Of a stretch of 64,000 nucleotides of DNA, positions 8,054 through 16,544 are shown piece by piece; the first letter of the stretch is position 1, and each line of letters begins with the position of its first letter. The DNA is from Betaproteobacteria bacterium SG8_41 (GTDB lineage Bacteria > Pseudomonadota > Gammaproteobacteria > Burkholderiales > SG8-41). The notes beneath the pieces were generated by a model that saw only the letters and a program-made list of their open reading frames with translations, was not told the DNA's origin and did not search any database. A program made the position numbers and the translations under genes. The stretch is taken from positions 1 to 64,000 of the forward strand of contig LJTT01000012.1 of assembly GCA_001303585.1 (NCBI GenBank), read 5' to 3'.

Positions 8054-9508
8054 CTTCCGGAAGCGAGAGAGCCAGTACTCCATCTGCTTGCCCGCGGCCT
8101 CGCGCCCGCCGAGCCCGAAGGACAACGCGACAGCCACCGCGATTGCGCCGAAGGTCAGCGCAAACGCGAGGTTCACGATATCGTCGGCGATTCCCATTGC
8201 GCGCAGGCCCATTGCGATGACGAGGCCGATGATGGCGAGCCGCGCGAGTCGCGCCAGTCCCTGCGCATGCTCGCCGGTGCCGCGCGAAATCACCCCGTGG
8301 ACGAGGCTCGCGAGCCAGAAGCCCACGATCAGGATCACCGCGCCGAGCAGGACATCGCCGCCAAACCGGATGAACGTCGAGACCACGACGCCGACCTGCC
8401 TGAATTCGAGCTGGTTGGCGGCTTCTACCGTCGCGAAGAGCATGGCGAAGAACATGATGACGATGCCGACCAGGCCGGACGGCTGGAGCTCACCGCTCAA
8501 GACTTTCTCGAGGCCGAGCTTGGCCGGCAGCGTGTCGAAACCCATGCCGTTGAGCAGGCGGCTCACGAGCGCCGAGGCGAACTTTGCGACGTAGTAGGTC
8601 ACGACGAGGATCAGCGCGGCAGCGACGAGGTGCGGCACGGCGTTGAGGATCTGGCCGAGCATCTCGGTGGCCGGGCGCGAGATCGCCTCGATCTGCAGCG
8701 CGTCGAGCGCGGCAATGAGTGTCGGGATGAAGATGAAGATGAACACCAGGGTGCCCGCGACCCGCGAGACGTAGACGGACTGGTCGAGCCCGGCGCTATG
8801 GCCGGCCTTGTCCGCGCCCGCGGCGGCAAGCAGATTGGTCACGAGCCCGCGCATGACCTTTGCGACGATCCAGCCGACGAAACCGATCACGAGCGCCGCA
8901 AAGATGTTGGGCAGCAGCGCAAGCACCTTGTTGATCATGCCTTGCACTGGCGCGAGAAGGCCTTGGAGGTCGTAGGCCCCCAATATCGCGGGAATAAAGA
9001 GCAGGATCACGAGCCAGAACAGGACATTGCCCAGGTTCTTGCTCATCGGTTCCATTCCCGCCTGCGCCGCAAGTTTCTCGTCCCAGTCGGTCTTCGCGAA
9101 GACCTTTCCGGCGAGTCCCCGCAACAGCATCGCTACGAGCCAGGCGAGCAGCAGGAGGAGCGTGCCAGCGAGGAGTCGCGGCAGATAGGCGAAAATCTGG
9201 GTCACCAGCGCCTGGAACGGGTTCGAGATGAGCTCGAGGTCGAGGACATTGAACATCCCGATCAGGGTCACCAGCATGATCAGCCAGAACACGCCGATGG
9301 CGATGCCCGACTGCACGTCGATGGGCTGCCCCGTGGTCTCCTTGATGCGCTGGTTGACGGAAAGCAGCGCGAGCAGGCGCCGCACACCCGCGCGCACGGC
9401 GACCGCGATGATCCAACCGACCACGAGGATGCCGATCGCGCCGAGGATATGGGGCAGCTGGGTGCCCAGCGTGCTTTCGAAAGCGGTGAAAAGTGCGGAG
9501 AAATCCAT
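8051..9508 (-). CDS. Mechanosensitive-channel-type membrane protein (TM-helix repeats)
   Basis: 485 residues with an AAGGAGG ribosome site. About ten to twelve hydrophobic segments are arranged as repeated units; each pairs a long helix (such as PHILGAIGILVVGWIIAVAV and PNIFAALVIGFVGWIVAKVM) with an amphipathic stretch. The C-terminus ends in FGLGGREAAGKQMEYWL, the signature of the conserved TM-helix family (CmpX-like) related to small-conductance mechanosensitive channels. The soluble beta domain of MscS is absent. It is an inner-membrane protein, probably involved in osmotic or envelope-stress responses. Gene context gives no further clue. Confidence 0.85.
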   Translation of the reverse strand: MDFSALFTAFESTLGTQLPHILGAIGILVVGWIIAVAVRAGVRRLLALLSVNQRIKETTGQPIDVQSGIAIGVFWLIMLVTLIGMFNVLDLELISNPFQALVTQIFAYLPRLLAGTLLLLLAWLVAMLLRGLAGKVFAKTDWDEKLAAQAGMEPMSKNLGNVLFWLVILLFIPAILGAYDLQGLLAPVQGMINKVLALLPNIFAALVIGFVGWIVAKVMRGLVTNLLAAAGADKAGHSAGLDQSVYVSRVAGTLVFIFIFIPTLIAALDALQIEAISRPATEMLGQILNAVPHLVAAALILVVTYYVAKFASALVSRLLNGMGFDTLPAKLGLEKVLSGELQPSGLVGIVIMFFAMLFATVEAANQLEFRQVGVVVSTFIRFGGDVLLGAVILIVGFWLASLVHGVISRGTGEHAQGLARLARLAIIGLVIAMGLRAMGIADDIVNLAFALTFGAIAVAVALSFGLGGREAAGKQMEYWLSRFRK

Positions 9509-9724
9509 TACGCCTCCTTATTTATAGATTTATTCGAATCGCGCAGACCAACCGCGCGCCGAGTGCGGGCGCTTCGCAACAAGCGTACAGGATAGCAGCA
9601 TATCCCGCTGATCGATCGCCGCGCAGCTCCTCAACGCATTAACTTGCTGGAAACGCGTCGTTTTTTATGGATCGGGCGCTGTTAGTGCTTGATGCCGAGC
9701 GGTAACGACGCGCGCGTCGGCTCT

Positions 9725-9764
9725 TCTTCGTGAAACGTAAAACGTAAAACGTAAATCGTGCCGC
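9725..9764. repeat. Short CGTAAAA-type tandem repeat
   Basis: GTGAAACGTAAAACGTAAAACGTAAATCG-type tandem units with 7-8 bp spacing in the gap beside the isopropylmalate-dehydrogenase-like gene. It belongs with the GTGAATC/GATTCAC family seen elsewhere in the window. Confidence 0.6.
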
Positions 9765-9797
9765 TTTCCCGCGCGCTCAACTCCACCTCGGAGAAAA

Positions 9798-10856
9798 TCA
9801 AGCCAGTTGGGCGGCGACACGTTCGGCAAAGGCGCGCGTCCCGAGGGGGCCTCCAAGATCGCGCGTTCGCGCCGCGGGGTCCTGCAGCGAGCGGTCAACG
9901 GCGGCCTCGATGGCCTGCGCTGCGCGCGCGTAAGCATTGTTGCGGTGGCGCGTCGCCATCCAGTCGAGCAGCATCGCAGCGGACAAAATAAGTGAGGTCG
10001 GATTGGCCTTGTCCTGTCCTGCGATGTCCGGCGCGCTGCCGTGCTGCGCCTGGGCGCAGCAGCGCTCGTCGCCCGCCATGACCGATCCGGCAAGGCCAAG
10101 GCTGCCGGAGATCTCCGATGCCTCATCCGACAGGATGTCGCCGAACATGTTGCCGGTGACGATGCAATCGAACTGGGTCGGATCCCTCACCAGGAGCGCG
10201 GCCATGGCGTCGACGATTTTTTCGTCGAGTTCGATATCCGGATAGTCCTTGGCGACCCTGCGCACTTCGCGGAGGAACAAACCGTCGGAGATTTGCAGCA
10301 CATTGGCTTTGTGCACGGCGGTCACTTTCTTGCGGCGCCGGCGAGCCCATTCAAATGCGACGCGCGAGATGCGCTCGCATTGGCGCGCCGTCACCTTGCG
10401 GATCGCGATCGCCATGTCCTCGGTCGGCATGAACTCGCCGCGGCCCATGAACATGTTGCGATCGCCGTAGAAGCCTTCGGTGCATTCGCGGAAGATTACG
10501 AGGTCGACGGGCTTGCCGGTCAAACCCACGCCCATGCGCGATTTGGCGGGGCGGATATTGGCGAAGAGGTCGAGCTTCACGCGCAGCTCGCCTGACGGAT
10601 TGATGCCGCCTTGCTCGCGCGGTGGATATTGAAGGTGGTCGACGGGTCCAAGAATGATCCCGGGCGCGCTGCGTGCGGCCTCCATCACGGCGTCCGGCAG
10701 AGTAGAGCCGCTCTGCTCGAGTGCGGACAGGCCAATCTCCTCGCGCTGCCATTCGAGACCCAACTTGAACTTGTCGTTGGCGCGATCGAGGACGGCGAGC
10801 GTCGCGACGGTGATCTCCGGGCCGATGCCGTCGCCGGGAAGAACGAGTATTTTCAC
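9798..10856 (-). CDS. Isocitrate/isopropylmalate dehydrogenase family enzyme (copy 1 of 3)
   Basis: 352 residues. NAD-dependent beta-hydroxyacid oxidative decarboxylase family: a 2-hydroxy-dicarboxylate is oxidised and decarboxylated. Landmarks are LPGDGIGPEIT at the N-terminus, RECTEGFYG, VTAVHKANVLQ (catalytic Lys), DAMAALLVRDPTQFDCIVTGNMFGDILSDEA (metal Asp) and QHGSAPDIAGQDKANPTS. DERCCAQAQHGS, with two cysteines where orthologues usually have GE..ALFE, is unusual. Context (no leuB operon) argues against leucine biosynthesis; tartrate, malate or an alkylmalate are possible substrates. It is divergent from the broken ThDP gene, with a strong promoter between them facing the latter. Confidence 0.85.
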   Translation of the reverse strand: MKILVLPGDGIGPEITVATLAVLDRANDKFKLGLEWQREEIGLSALEQSGSTLPDAVMEAARSAPGIILGPVDHLQYPPREQGGINPSGELRVKLDLFANIRPAKSRMGVGLTGKPVDLVIFRECTEGFYGDRNMFMGRGEFMPTEDMAIAIRKVTARQCERISRVAFEWARRRRKKVTAVHKANVLQISDGLFLREVRRVAKDYPDIELDEKIVDAMAALLVRDPTQFDCIVTGNMFGDILSDEASEISGSLGLAGSVMAGDERCCAQAQHGSAPDIAGQDKANPTSLILSAAMLLDWMATRHRNNAYARAAQAIEAAVDRSLQDPAARTRDLGGPLGTRAFAERVAAQLA

Positions 10857-10918
10857 AGTGCATCCTTTTCAGGTTTTCAGCGATTGGGCTGGACGCGCGG
10901 AGTCGCGATCGCCCGCAC

Positions 10919-10946
10919 TTGACACTCCTTGGCGCGCCCTTATCAT
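10919..10946 (+). promoter_or_regulatory. Strong sigma-70-like promoter
   Basis: TTGACA (10919-10924), 16 bp spacer, TATCAT (10941-10946). A perfect -35 and a 5/6 -10 lie 90 bp upstream of the original start of the ThDP gene at 11038. It is the best promoter in the window and drives a gene that appears broken. Confidence 0.65.
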
Positions 10947-11037
10947 TCGCAGGCAAACGGGAAGCGCGCGCACAGCGCAAGGGTAGCGCTCCGAATCACA
11001 ACGAACAATGGGGCGGACCCTGCCTCGGGGAGTCACC

Positions 11038-12688
11038 ATGGCGAGCGACAGGACCGTGGCCCAGGTGGTCGCCGACTGCCTGGCGCGCCACGGTGTCGAT
11101 CGGGCTGCGGCAATTCACGTATCGGACGGAGAACGCCGGCGGCGCCATGGCCGACGGCTTTGCCCGTATTTCCGGCAAAGCTGCGGTGGTAACGGCGCAA
11201 AACGGGCCGGCGGCGACTCTGCTGGTGCCGCCTCTCGCAGAAGCGCTCAAGTCGTCTGTGCCGCTCGTCGCCATTGTCCAGGAGGTGGACCGTCCCACGG
11301 CTGACCGCAATGCATTCCAGGAGCTCGACCACGTCGCGTTGTTTCAAGGCTGCACGAAGTGGGTGCGCCGGGTCACCGAAGCGGGGCGCATCGAAGACTA
11401 CGTGGACATGGCCTTTGCTGCTGCAACGGGTGGCCGCCCGGGTCCCGCCGTGCTGCTGTTGCCGGCGGACCTCCTGAAGGAACCGGCCACGGGTTTCGGC
11501 CGGCGTCGGGCCTGCCTCGGCCATTTTCCTCTCGACCGGGTGAGCGCCGATCCCGCGCAGATCGAGGCTGCAGCCGAGCTCATCGCGACGGCGCAAAACC
11601 CCATCGTGATGGCGGGCGGCGGTGTGCATCTCTCGGGTGCAGCGGCCGAGCTCGCGGCGCTCCAGGAGCAGGCGCACTTGCCGGTCATGACCACCGTCAT
11701 GGGAAAGGGCGCGGTGAGCGAGGAGCATCCGCTGTCGCTCGGGGTGGGCGGCAACACGCTCGGCCGGCTCTCGCCCGGGCGCTATCTGAAGTCGCTGGTC
11801 GATAAAGCCGACGTGGTGCTGCTGGTCGGGACCCGCACGGCCCAGAACGGCACGGATTCCTGGACACTGTTTCCGCCGCGAGCGCGCTTCATCCATCTCG
11901 ACATCGACCATTCCGAGGTCGGACGCAATTACGAAGGCTTGCGCCTGGTGGGAGACGCCAAGCTGACGCTGGCGGCGCTTGCGCAGCGCCTGCGCGGACG
12001 GCGCAAGCCGGCGGCGGCGGTGGCGGGGCAAATCGCAGCGGCACGCGAGCGTCACGCGAAAGAGATCGCGTCTCTGCTGCGCTCGGATGCGGTTCCGATT
12101 CGGCCCGAGCGGCTCATGGCCGACCTGCAACAGGTTCTCACTCCGGATGCCATTGTCGTGGCCGACGCGAGCTATTCGACCGTATGGGTCGCGTCCTATC
12201 TGCGCGCGCTCGTTCCTGGAATGCGTTTCCTGACCCCGCGCGGCATGGCCGGTCTCGGCTGGGGGCTGCCGATGGCGCTGGGGGCCCGGGTGGCACGGCC
12301 GGAGAGCCCGGTGTTATGCGTGGCCGGTGACGGCGCCTTTGCGCACGTGTGGTCCGAAATGGAAACGGCGCGCCGCACGCGGACACCGGTGGTCGTAACG
12401 GTGCTGAACAATGGCGTGCTCGCGTACCAGAAAGATGCGGAGGACGTGAAATTCGGCCGTCACACCGGCGGCTGCGTGTTTGCGCCGGTCGATCACGCGC
12501 AGATCGCGCGAGCCTGCGGTTGCCGCGGAATCCGGATCGAGCGGCCGGGCGACTATCTCGACGCCGTGCGCGCCGCGCTTGCGGTTCCAGAGACAACCAT
12601 CATAGACGTAATGACCGATCCCGAAGCGTATCCGCCGATCACGCTCTTCGATGATTCGCTGGAGAAGGTGCGCCGGACGAGGTCTTAG
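11038..12688 (+). pseudogene. ThDP-dependent acetolactate-synthase-like enzyme, broken by an internal deletion
   Basis: Two reading frames make up one protein. From the ATG at 11038 (GGGGAG upstream) the frame reads MASDRTVAQVVADCLARHGVDR, a typical start for this family. After codon 22 (about 11103) the homology jumps to the next frame, GLRQFTYRTENAGGAMADG, and stays open to 12688. The junction lacks about 18-20 residues that normally hold the VFG-PGE segment with the Glu that activates the thiazolium cofactor. The shift implies a deletion of 3k+2 bases. The rest is intact: pyrimidine domain, central domain, and ThDP motif GDGAFAHVWSEMETARRTR ending with NNGVLAYQ. A long frame from 10919 exists but its first 60 residues look non-native. 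An assembly error is the alternative. Confidence 0.75.
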
Positions 12689-12805
12689 AGCCCCTGACCC
12701 GGTTCCCGTTTTTCGCAATGGCTGCTCGGGGCGCTCTTACACCATAACCGGCGGCCTTAATCGCTTGCACGTTTTTATTTTTCCGTTCACCTACGGGGAC
12801 TGCAC

Positions 12806-13558
12806 ATGACGAAATTGGACGATTACGCGCAGAAGTTCGAGACCATCCGCTTCCGGCGGGAGGAGGGCATCCTGGAGATGACGCTGCACACGAACGGCGG
12901 CTCGCAGCGTTTCGGCCCGGTGCCGCACGCGGAAATGGAGCAGGCGTTTTTGGACGTGAGCCGGGATCCTGATAACCAGGTCATCATCCTCACCGGCACT
13001 GGCGAGGAGTTCTCCGGGCCAGCTGTAGCCTCATCGGTCGGCCGGGCGGTGCCCAAGCTGACGCCCGAGCAGTGGATGAAGCTCGGCAGCGAAGCCAAGC
13101 GCTTCACGATGAACATGCTGGCGATCGAGGTGCCGATGATCGCGGCGGTCAACGGGCCGGCGCTGCGCCACCCCGAAGTCCCGCTCATGTGCGACATAGT
13201 CCTCGCTGCCGAGCAGGCGGCGTTCCAGGATTCGGCGCATTTCCGTGGCGGCATGGTGCCGGGCGACGGCGTTCACGTCGTATTTCCGATGCTGATGGGG
13301 CTTAACCGCGCCCGTTATTTCCTGCTGACGGCGCAGCTGCTGTCGGCGAAAGAGGCGCTTGGGTTCGGTCTCGTGAACGAGGTGCTGCCGCGCGAGCAGC
13401 TCATGTCCCGTGCCTGGGAGCTGGCGCGCCAGATTCTCCAGCAGCCGGTGATCAACCGGCGCTACACTCGTGTCATCTTGAACGAGTATCTGCGCCGCCC
13501 GATGAATGATCTGCTTGGCTACGGGCTGGCGCTCGAGGGACTGGGGATCGTTCAGTAA
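12806..13558 (+). CDS. 6-oxocamphor-hydrolase-like C-C bond hydrolase (crotonase superfamily)
   Basis: 250 residues, with GGGGA upstream of the ATG. The crotonase fold is evident, but the two catalytic Glu of enoyl-CoA hydratase are missing. Instead it carries the residues I recall for 6-oxocamphor hydrolase at nearly the same numbering: His in HPEVPLMCDIVLAAE (about 122), His in FQDSAHF (about 145) and Asp in VPGDGVHVVFP (about 154), plus a late Glu in LALEGLG. NRARYFLLTAQ and VNEVL also match that family. Such enzymes cleave non-enolisable beta-diketones by a retro-Claisen reaction without CoA. It follows the broken ThDP gene and precedes a hydroxyacid dehydrogenase on the same strand. Confidence 0.8.
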   Translation: MTKLDDYAQKFETIRFRREEGILEMTLHTNGGSQRFGPVPHAEMEQAFLDVSRDPDNQVIILTGTGEEFSGPAVASSVGRAVPKLTPEQWMKLGSEAKRFTMNMLAIEVPMIAAVNGPALRHPEVPLMCDIVLAAEQAAFQDSAHFRGGMVPGDGVHVVFPMLMGLNRARYFLLTAQLLSAKEALGFGLVNEVLPREQLMSRAWELARQILQQPVINRRYTRVILNEYLRRPMNDLLGYGLALEGLGIVQ

Positions 13559-13649
13559 GCTGCCCGCGGAACGGAGCTGCTTTTTTTTATGGCTAACAGA
13601 GACCGCTGATCTCTCGGTCGGCGGCGCAAGAGCATCGGGAGGCATAAGC

Positions 13650-14546
13650 ATGGCAAAAATCGCCTGGATCGGCGTGGGCGCTATGGGCGGCGCCATCATT
13701 CTGCGGTTGCTCGCCGCGGGGCATGCGGTTACGGCGTACAACCGCAGTGTGGAAAAAACGCGCCGCGCGCGGGAGGCAGGCGCAGTCATCGCGGACAGTC
13801 CGCGCGAGGCGGCGCAGGGCGCGGAAGTCGTTTTTTCTTCGGTTACCAACGATGAGGCGTCCCGCGCGGTCTGGACCGGGTCCGACGGCGTGCTGGCCGC
13901 GGCTCTGCCTCCATCGACGATCGTCGTCGAGTGCTCTACCCTGTCTCACGACTGGGTGATGGAGCTTGCCGCTCTGGCATCGAAGAAGGGCGTGCGCTAT
14001 GTTGACTGTCCCGTAGCCGGCCGCCCTCACGATGCGGAGGCCGGCAAGCTGCGCGTGTTCGCGGGCGCAACGCCGGCCGATCTGGAAGCGGTGCGGCCGC
14101 TGCTGGAAGCATTCAGCACGAAGATCTTTCATTTCGGCGGCGTTGGCGCCGGCACCGCCTTCAAGCTGATCTACAACCTTCTCGGCGTGATTCAGGTAGC
14201 ATCGGTAGGAGAAGCCATGGCGCAGTGCGAGGCGGCTGGCATCGATTTGCACGCTGCCGCGGAAGGTTTCGCTACTGGATATACTGGAAGCCGCCATGTC
14301 ACGCTGCACTCGGCCACGATGGCGGATGGCAAGAAGGGCCAGGCGGTCGCCTTCTCGGGGCGCGGACGCCTGAAAGATGCGCAGTACGGCGTGCGCCTGG
14401 CCGAGAAGATGGGGCGCCAGTCGCTCGTCGGCAACGCGGCCGTGGCGGTCTTCAGCCAGATGGTCGACGTTGGGATGGGAGACGCCAACGACAGTGAATT
14501 GATCGATGCCTTGCGCGCGGTCGCCGCGAAGGCGCGCAAATCATGA
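13650..14546 (+). CDS. 3-hydroxyisobutyrate-dehydrogenase-family oxidoreductase
   Basis: 298 residues. The start at 13650 is set by GGGAGG nine bases upstream; the frame extends further back into the preceding gene. Rossmann motif IGVGAMGGAIILRLLAAGH at 6-24, substrate motif DCPVAGRPHDAEAG, and catalytic Lys in GTAFKLIYNLLG. It would oxidise a beta-hydroxy acid with NAD(P), or reduce a semialdehyde. The usual NN after the Lys region is reduced to YN. Same strand as its neighbours, so plausibly part of a small catabolic operon of uncertain substrate. Confidence 0.85.
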   Translation: MAKIAWIGVGAMGGAIILRLLAAGHAVTAYNRSVEKTRRAREAGAVIADSPREAAQGAEVVFSSVTNDEASRAVWTGSDGVLAAALPPSTIVVECSTLSHDWVMELAALASKKGVRYVDCPVAGRPHDAEAGKLRVFAGATPADLEAVRPLLEAFSTKIFHFGGVGAGTAFKLIYNLLGVIQVASVGEAMAQCEAAGIDLHAAAEGFATGYTGSRHVTLHSATMADGKKGQAVAFSGRGRLKDAQYGVRLAEKMGRQSLVGNAAVAVFSQMVDVGMGDANDSELIDALRAVAAKARKS

Positions 14547-14599
14547 CCCAGGTCGTCGCTCACGGGCTTTTTATATAACAACACGAGTAGAACTTCATC

Positions 14600-15484
14600 A
14601 TGTACGAAGGATTCGAACGATTCGAAGTGCAGACGAGCGATCCGGAAGTCCGGATCGTGGGGCGCCGTGGCGGTAAGGGCCCCGGTCTGCTGTTGGTCCA
14701 CGGCAACCCCCTGACACACGTCACCTGGCACAAGATCGCGCCGCGGCTCGCCGAGCACTATACGGTGGTTGCCACGGACCTGCGCGGCTACGGCGACAGC
14801 TCAAAGCCTCGCGGCAGGCCCGACCACAGCAACTATACTTTTCAGCGCATGGGCCTGGACCAGGTCGAGGTCATGGAGCATTTCGGCTTCAAGGAGTTTT
14901 TCCTGGTCGGGCACGATCGCGGCGCGCGCACGGCGTTTCGCATGGCGCTCAACCATCCCGACCGGGTGCGCAAGTTCGCCAGCATCGACATCGTGCCGAC
15001 GCATCACGTGTGGACGGCCTTTCCGCGCGGCTGGGCGCTGCATTCCTATCACTGGATGTTCATGGCGCAGCCGTACGATTTTCCGGAGCGGCTGCTCTCC
15101 TCGAATCTCGAGTACTACATGAAGAAAAAGCTCGAGAAGCACATGCACGGGCAAGGCGGGCTCGAGCCCGAAGCGGTGGCCGAGTACATCCGCTGCTGCA
15201 CGCCGGAGCAGATCCACGGCGTGTGCGAGGACTATCGGGCGGCCGCGACGATCGATTTCGAGATGGACACAAAGGACTTCGAGGCGGGAAACAGGATCCG
15301 CTGCCCGGTCCTCGTGCTGTGGGGCGCGAAATCCCACGTCGAGCAGCACTTCAAGCCCCGTGAAGTCTGGCCGCAGTACGCCGCGAACATCGCGGGCTTC
15401 GAGGCGCTGCCTGCCGGGCACTACCCGCAGGAGCAGGCGCCGGAGGAGACCTATCGGGCACTTTCGGATTTTCTGAGGGCTTGA
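14600..15484 (+). CDS. Fluoroacetate/haloacetate-dehalogenase-like alpha/beta hydrolase
   Basis: 294 residues. Alpha/beta hydrolase with Asp, not Ser, as nucleophile: GHDRGARTAF (Asp about 106) supplies the nucleophile and the two Arg that bind the carboxylate in fluoroacetate dehalogenase. HWMFMAQPYDFPERLL provides the His-Trp pair (about 150) of the halide pocket, and GHYPQEQAPEET gives the catalytic His (about 274). HGNPLTHVTWHKIAP is the oxyanion segment. Haloacetate dehalogenase is therefore a realistic activity, though related enzymes without proven dehalogenation share these residues. The gene starts 53 bp after the dehydrogenase upstream. Confidence 0.85.
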   Translation: MYEGFERFEVQTSDPEVRIVGRRGGKGPGLLLVHGNPLTHVTWHKIAPRLAEHYTVVATDLRGYGDSSKPRGRPDHSNYTFQRMGLDQVEVMEHFGFKEFFLVGHDRGARTAFRMALNHPDRVRKFASIDIVPTHHVWTAFPRGWALHSYHWMFMAQPYDFPERLLSSNLEYYMKKKLEKHMHGQGGLEPEAVAEYIRCCTPEQIHGVCEDYRAAATIDFEMDTKDFEAGNRIRCPVLVLWGAKSHVEQHFKPREVWPQYAANIAGFEALPAGHYPQEQAPEETYRALSDFLRA

Positions 15485-15503
15485 GCCTCTCTATTCTCCA
15501 AAT

Positions 15504-15622
15504 GGTGATGAGTACTGGTGATGGATGCTGGTGATGAAAACCGAGTGTTGGCAAGACGAGTTGGAGCCCCTTATCACCATTTTTCATCACCATTTGTCAT
15601 CACCAGTATTCATCACCATCAC
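15504..15622. repeat. 13-bp unit dyad minisatellite
   Basis: The left arm (15504-15537) has three units of GGTGATGANNNNT. A unique loop of about 34 bases follows. The right arm (15572-15622) has four reverse-complement units of ATCACCANNNNTC type. The whole could fold into one long hairpin between the dehalogenase-like and rhodanese genes. Confidence 0.8.
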
Positions 15623-15627
15623 AGTGT

Positions 15628-16431
15628 ATGGACGTACTGATAGAGCCCCGCGACCTGGAGAGCCTGGCGCGTCAGGATGAGGTCCTGATTATCGATGCGC
15701 GCAAGGCCCAGGAATATGCCCAAGGGCACATTCCGGGCGCGGTGAACTTCAGCACGTACGACATTTTCGCGCTTGATACGCGCGCGGCCGGCCTTGCAGA
15801 ATTTGCGCAGGACATGGCGCGACGCTACGCCGCCGCCGGCGTTTCAAAATTCCGCCCCATCGTCATATACGAAGAAGAGACCGGCATGCGCGCGGCGCGT
15901 GACGTCTGGATCCTGCAGTATGTCGGCCACCCGCGCGTGCAAATGCTCCACGGCGGCCTGACGGCGTGGCGCGCAGCGGGGTGCCAGTTAAGCCAGGAGC
16001 GGGCGGGGGACTGGACCGTCGCCTTGAGGGTCCGCGAGCGCGCGGAGCTCGTCATTGGCTGCGACGAGATCGCGGCGCGTCTTGGCCAGCCGGGGCTGAC
16101 GTTGCTCGATGTGCGGAACGCGAACGAGCACGCAGGTTCGGATAACACGGCCTGTTGCGCGCGGCGCGGCTGTATTCCGGGATCCGTATGGATCGAATGG
16201 ACCGAGTTTCTCGAGGGTGGCAGATACAAATCGCGTGATGCGATCCGGGCGCTGCTCGCGCAGCGCGGCGTGGATCCGGACTCAGAGCTCGTCCCGTACT
16301 GTCATCGCGGCGCGCGTTCGGCGAACACCTACTATGCACTGCTCAGTGCCGGGCTGCCGAAGGTGCGAAACTACATCGGGTCGTGGCACGAGTGGTCAGC
16401 GCGCGGCGACCTGCCGATCGAGAAACCGTGA
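15628..16431 (+). CDS. Thiosulfate/3-mercaptopyruvate sulfurtransferase (tandem rhodanese)
   Basis: 267 residues. Two rhodanese domains (about 1-125 and 135-265). The N-terminal one is inactive (no Cys at the loop; LIIDARKAQEYAQGHIPGA is structural). The C-terminal one carries the active-site loop CHRGARSANT with Cys at about 225, and DVRNANEHAG. The loop form C-H-R-G-A-R resembles thiosulfate-type more than mercaptopyruvate-type enzymes, but the donor is uncertain. Cytoplasmic, no signal peptide. The preceding gap is filled by a dyad repeat which ends just before the ATG. Confidence 0.88.
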   Translation: MDVLIEPRDLESLARQDEVLIIDARKAQEYAQGHIPGAVNFSTYDIFALDTRAAGLAEFAQDMARRYAAAGVSKFRPIVIYEEETGMRAARDVWILQYVGHPRVQMLHGGLTAWRAAGCQLSQERAGDWTVALRVRERAELVIGCDEIAARLGQPGLTLLDVRNANEHAGSDNTACCARRGCIPGSVWIEWTEFLEGGRYKSRDAIRALLAQRGVDPDSELVPYCHRGARSANTYYALLSAGLPKVRNYIGSWHEWSARGDLPIEKP

Positions 16432-16458
16432 CGCGTGACCCGAATAAATCAGTAACAA

Positions 16459-16543
16459 ATTTAACCGCAGATAAACGCGGATGAACGCAGATATGGCTCA
16501 AAAATCCTCCTGCTTTACTGGTCACGGGTCACTGGTCACGCTT
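16459..16543. repeat. Decamer and heptamer repeat arms
   Basis: ACCGCAGATAAACGCGGATG-type decamer units (about 16461-16491) are followed by heptamers GGTCACGGGTCACTGGTCAC (about 16520-16541) at the convergent junction with the SMP-30 gene. The heptamers end at its stop codon. Confidence 0.7.
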
Positions 16544-16544
16544 C

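Noticed and set aside
8003-9595. 530-codon plus-strand frame opposite the channel gene
   Set aside because: A shadow of the real minus-strand gene: very high Arg/His/Asp/Glu, no domain, and the opposite strand encodes a clear membrane protein with a ribosome site.
13559-13595. Terminator before the hydroxyisobutyrate-dehydrogenase-like gene (T8 run at 13580)
   Set aside because: Only a 4-bp stem can be drawn before the T run; too weak to call.
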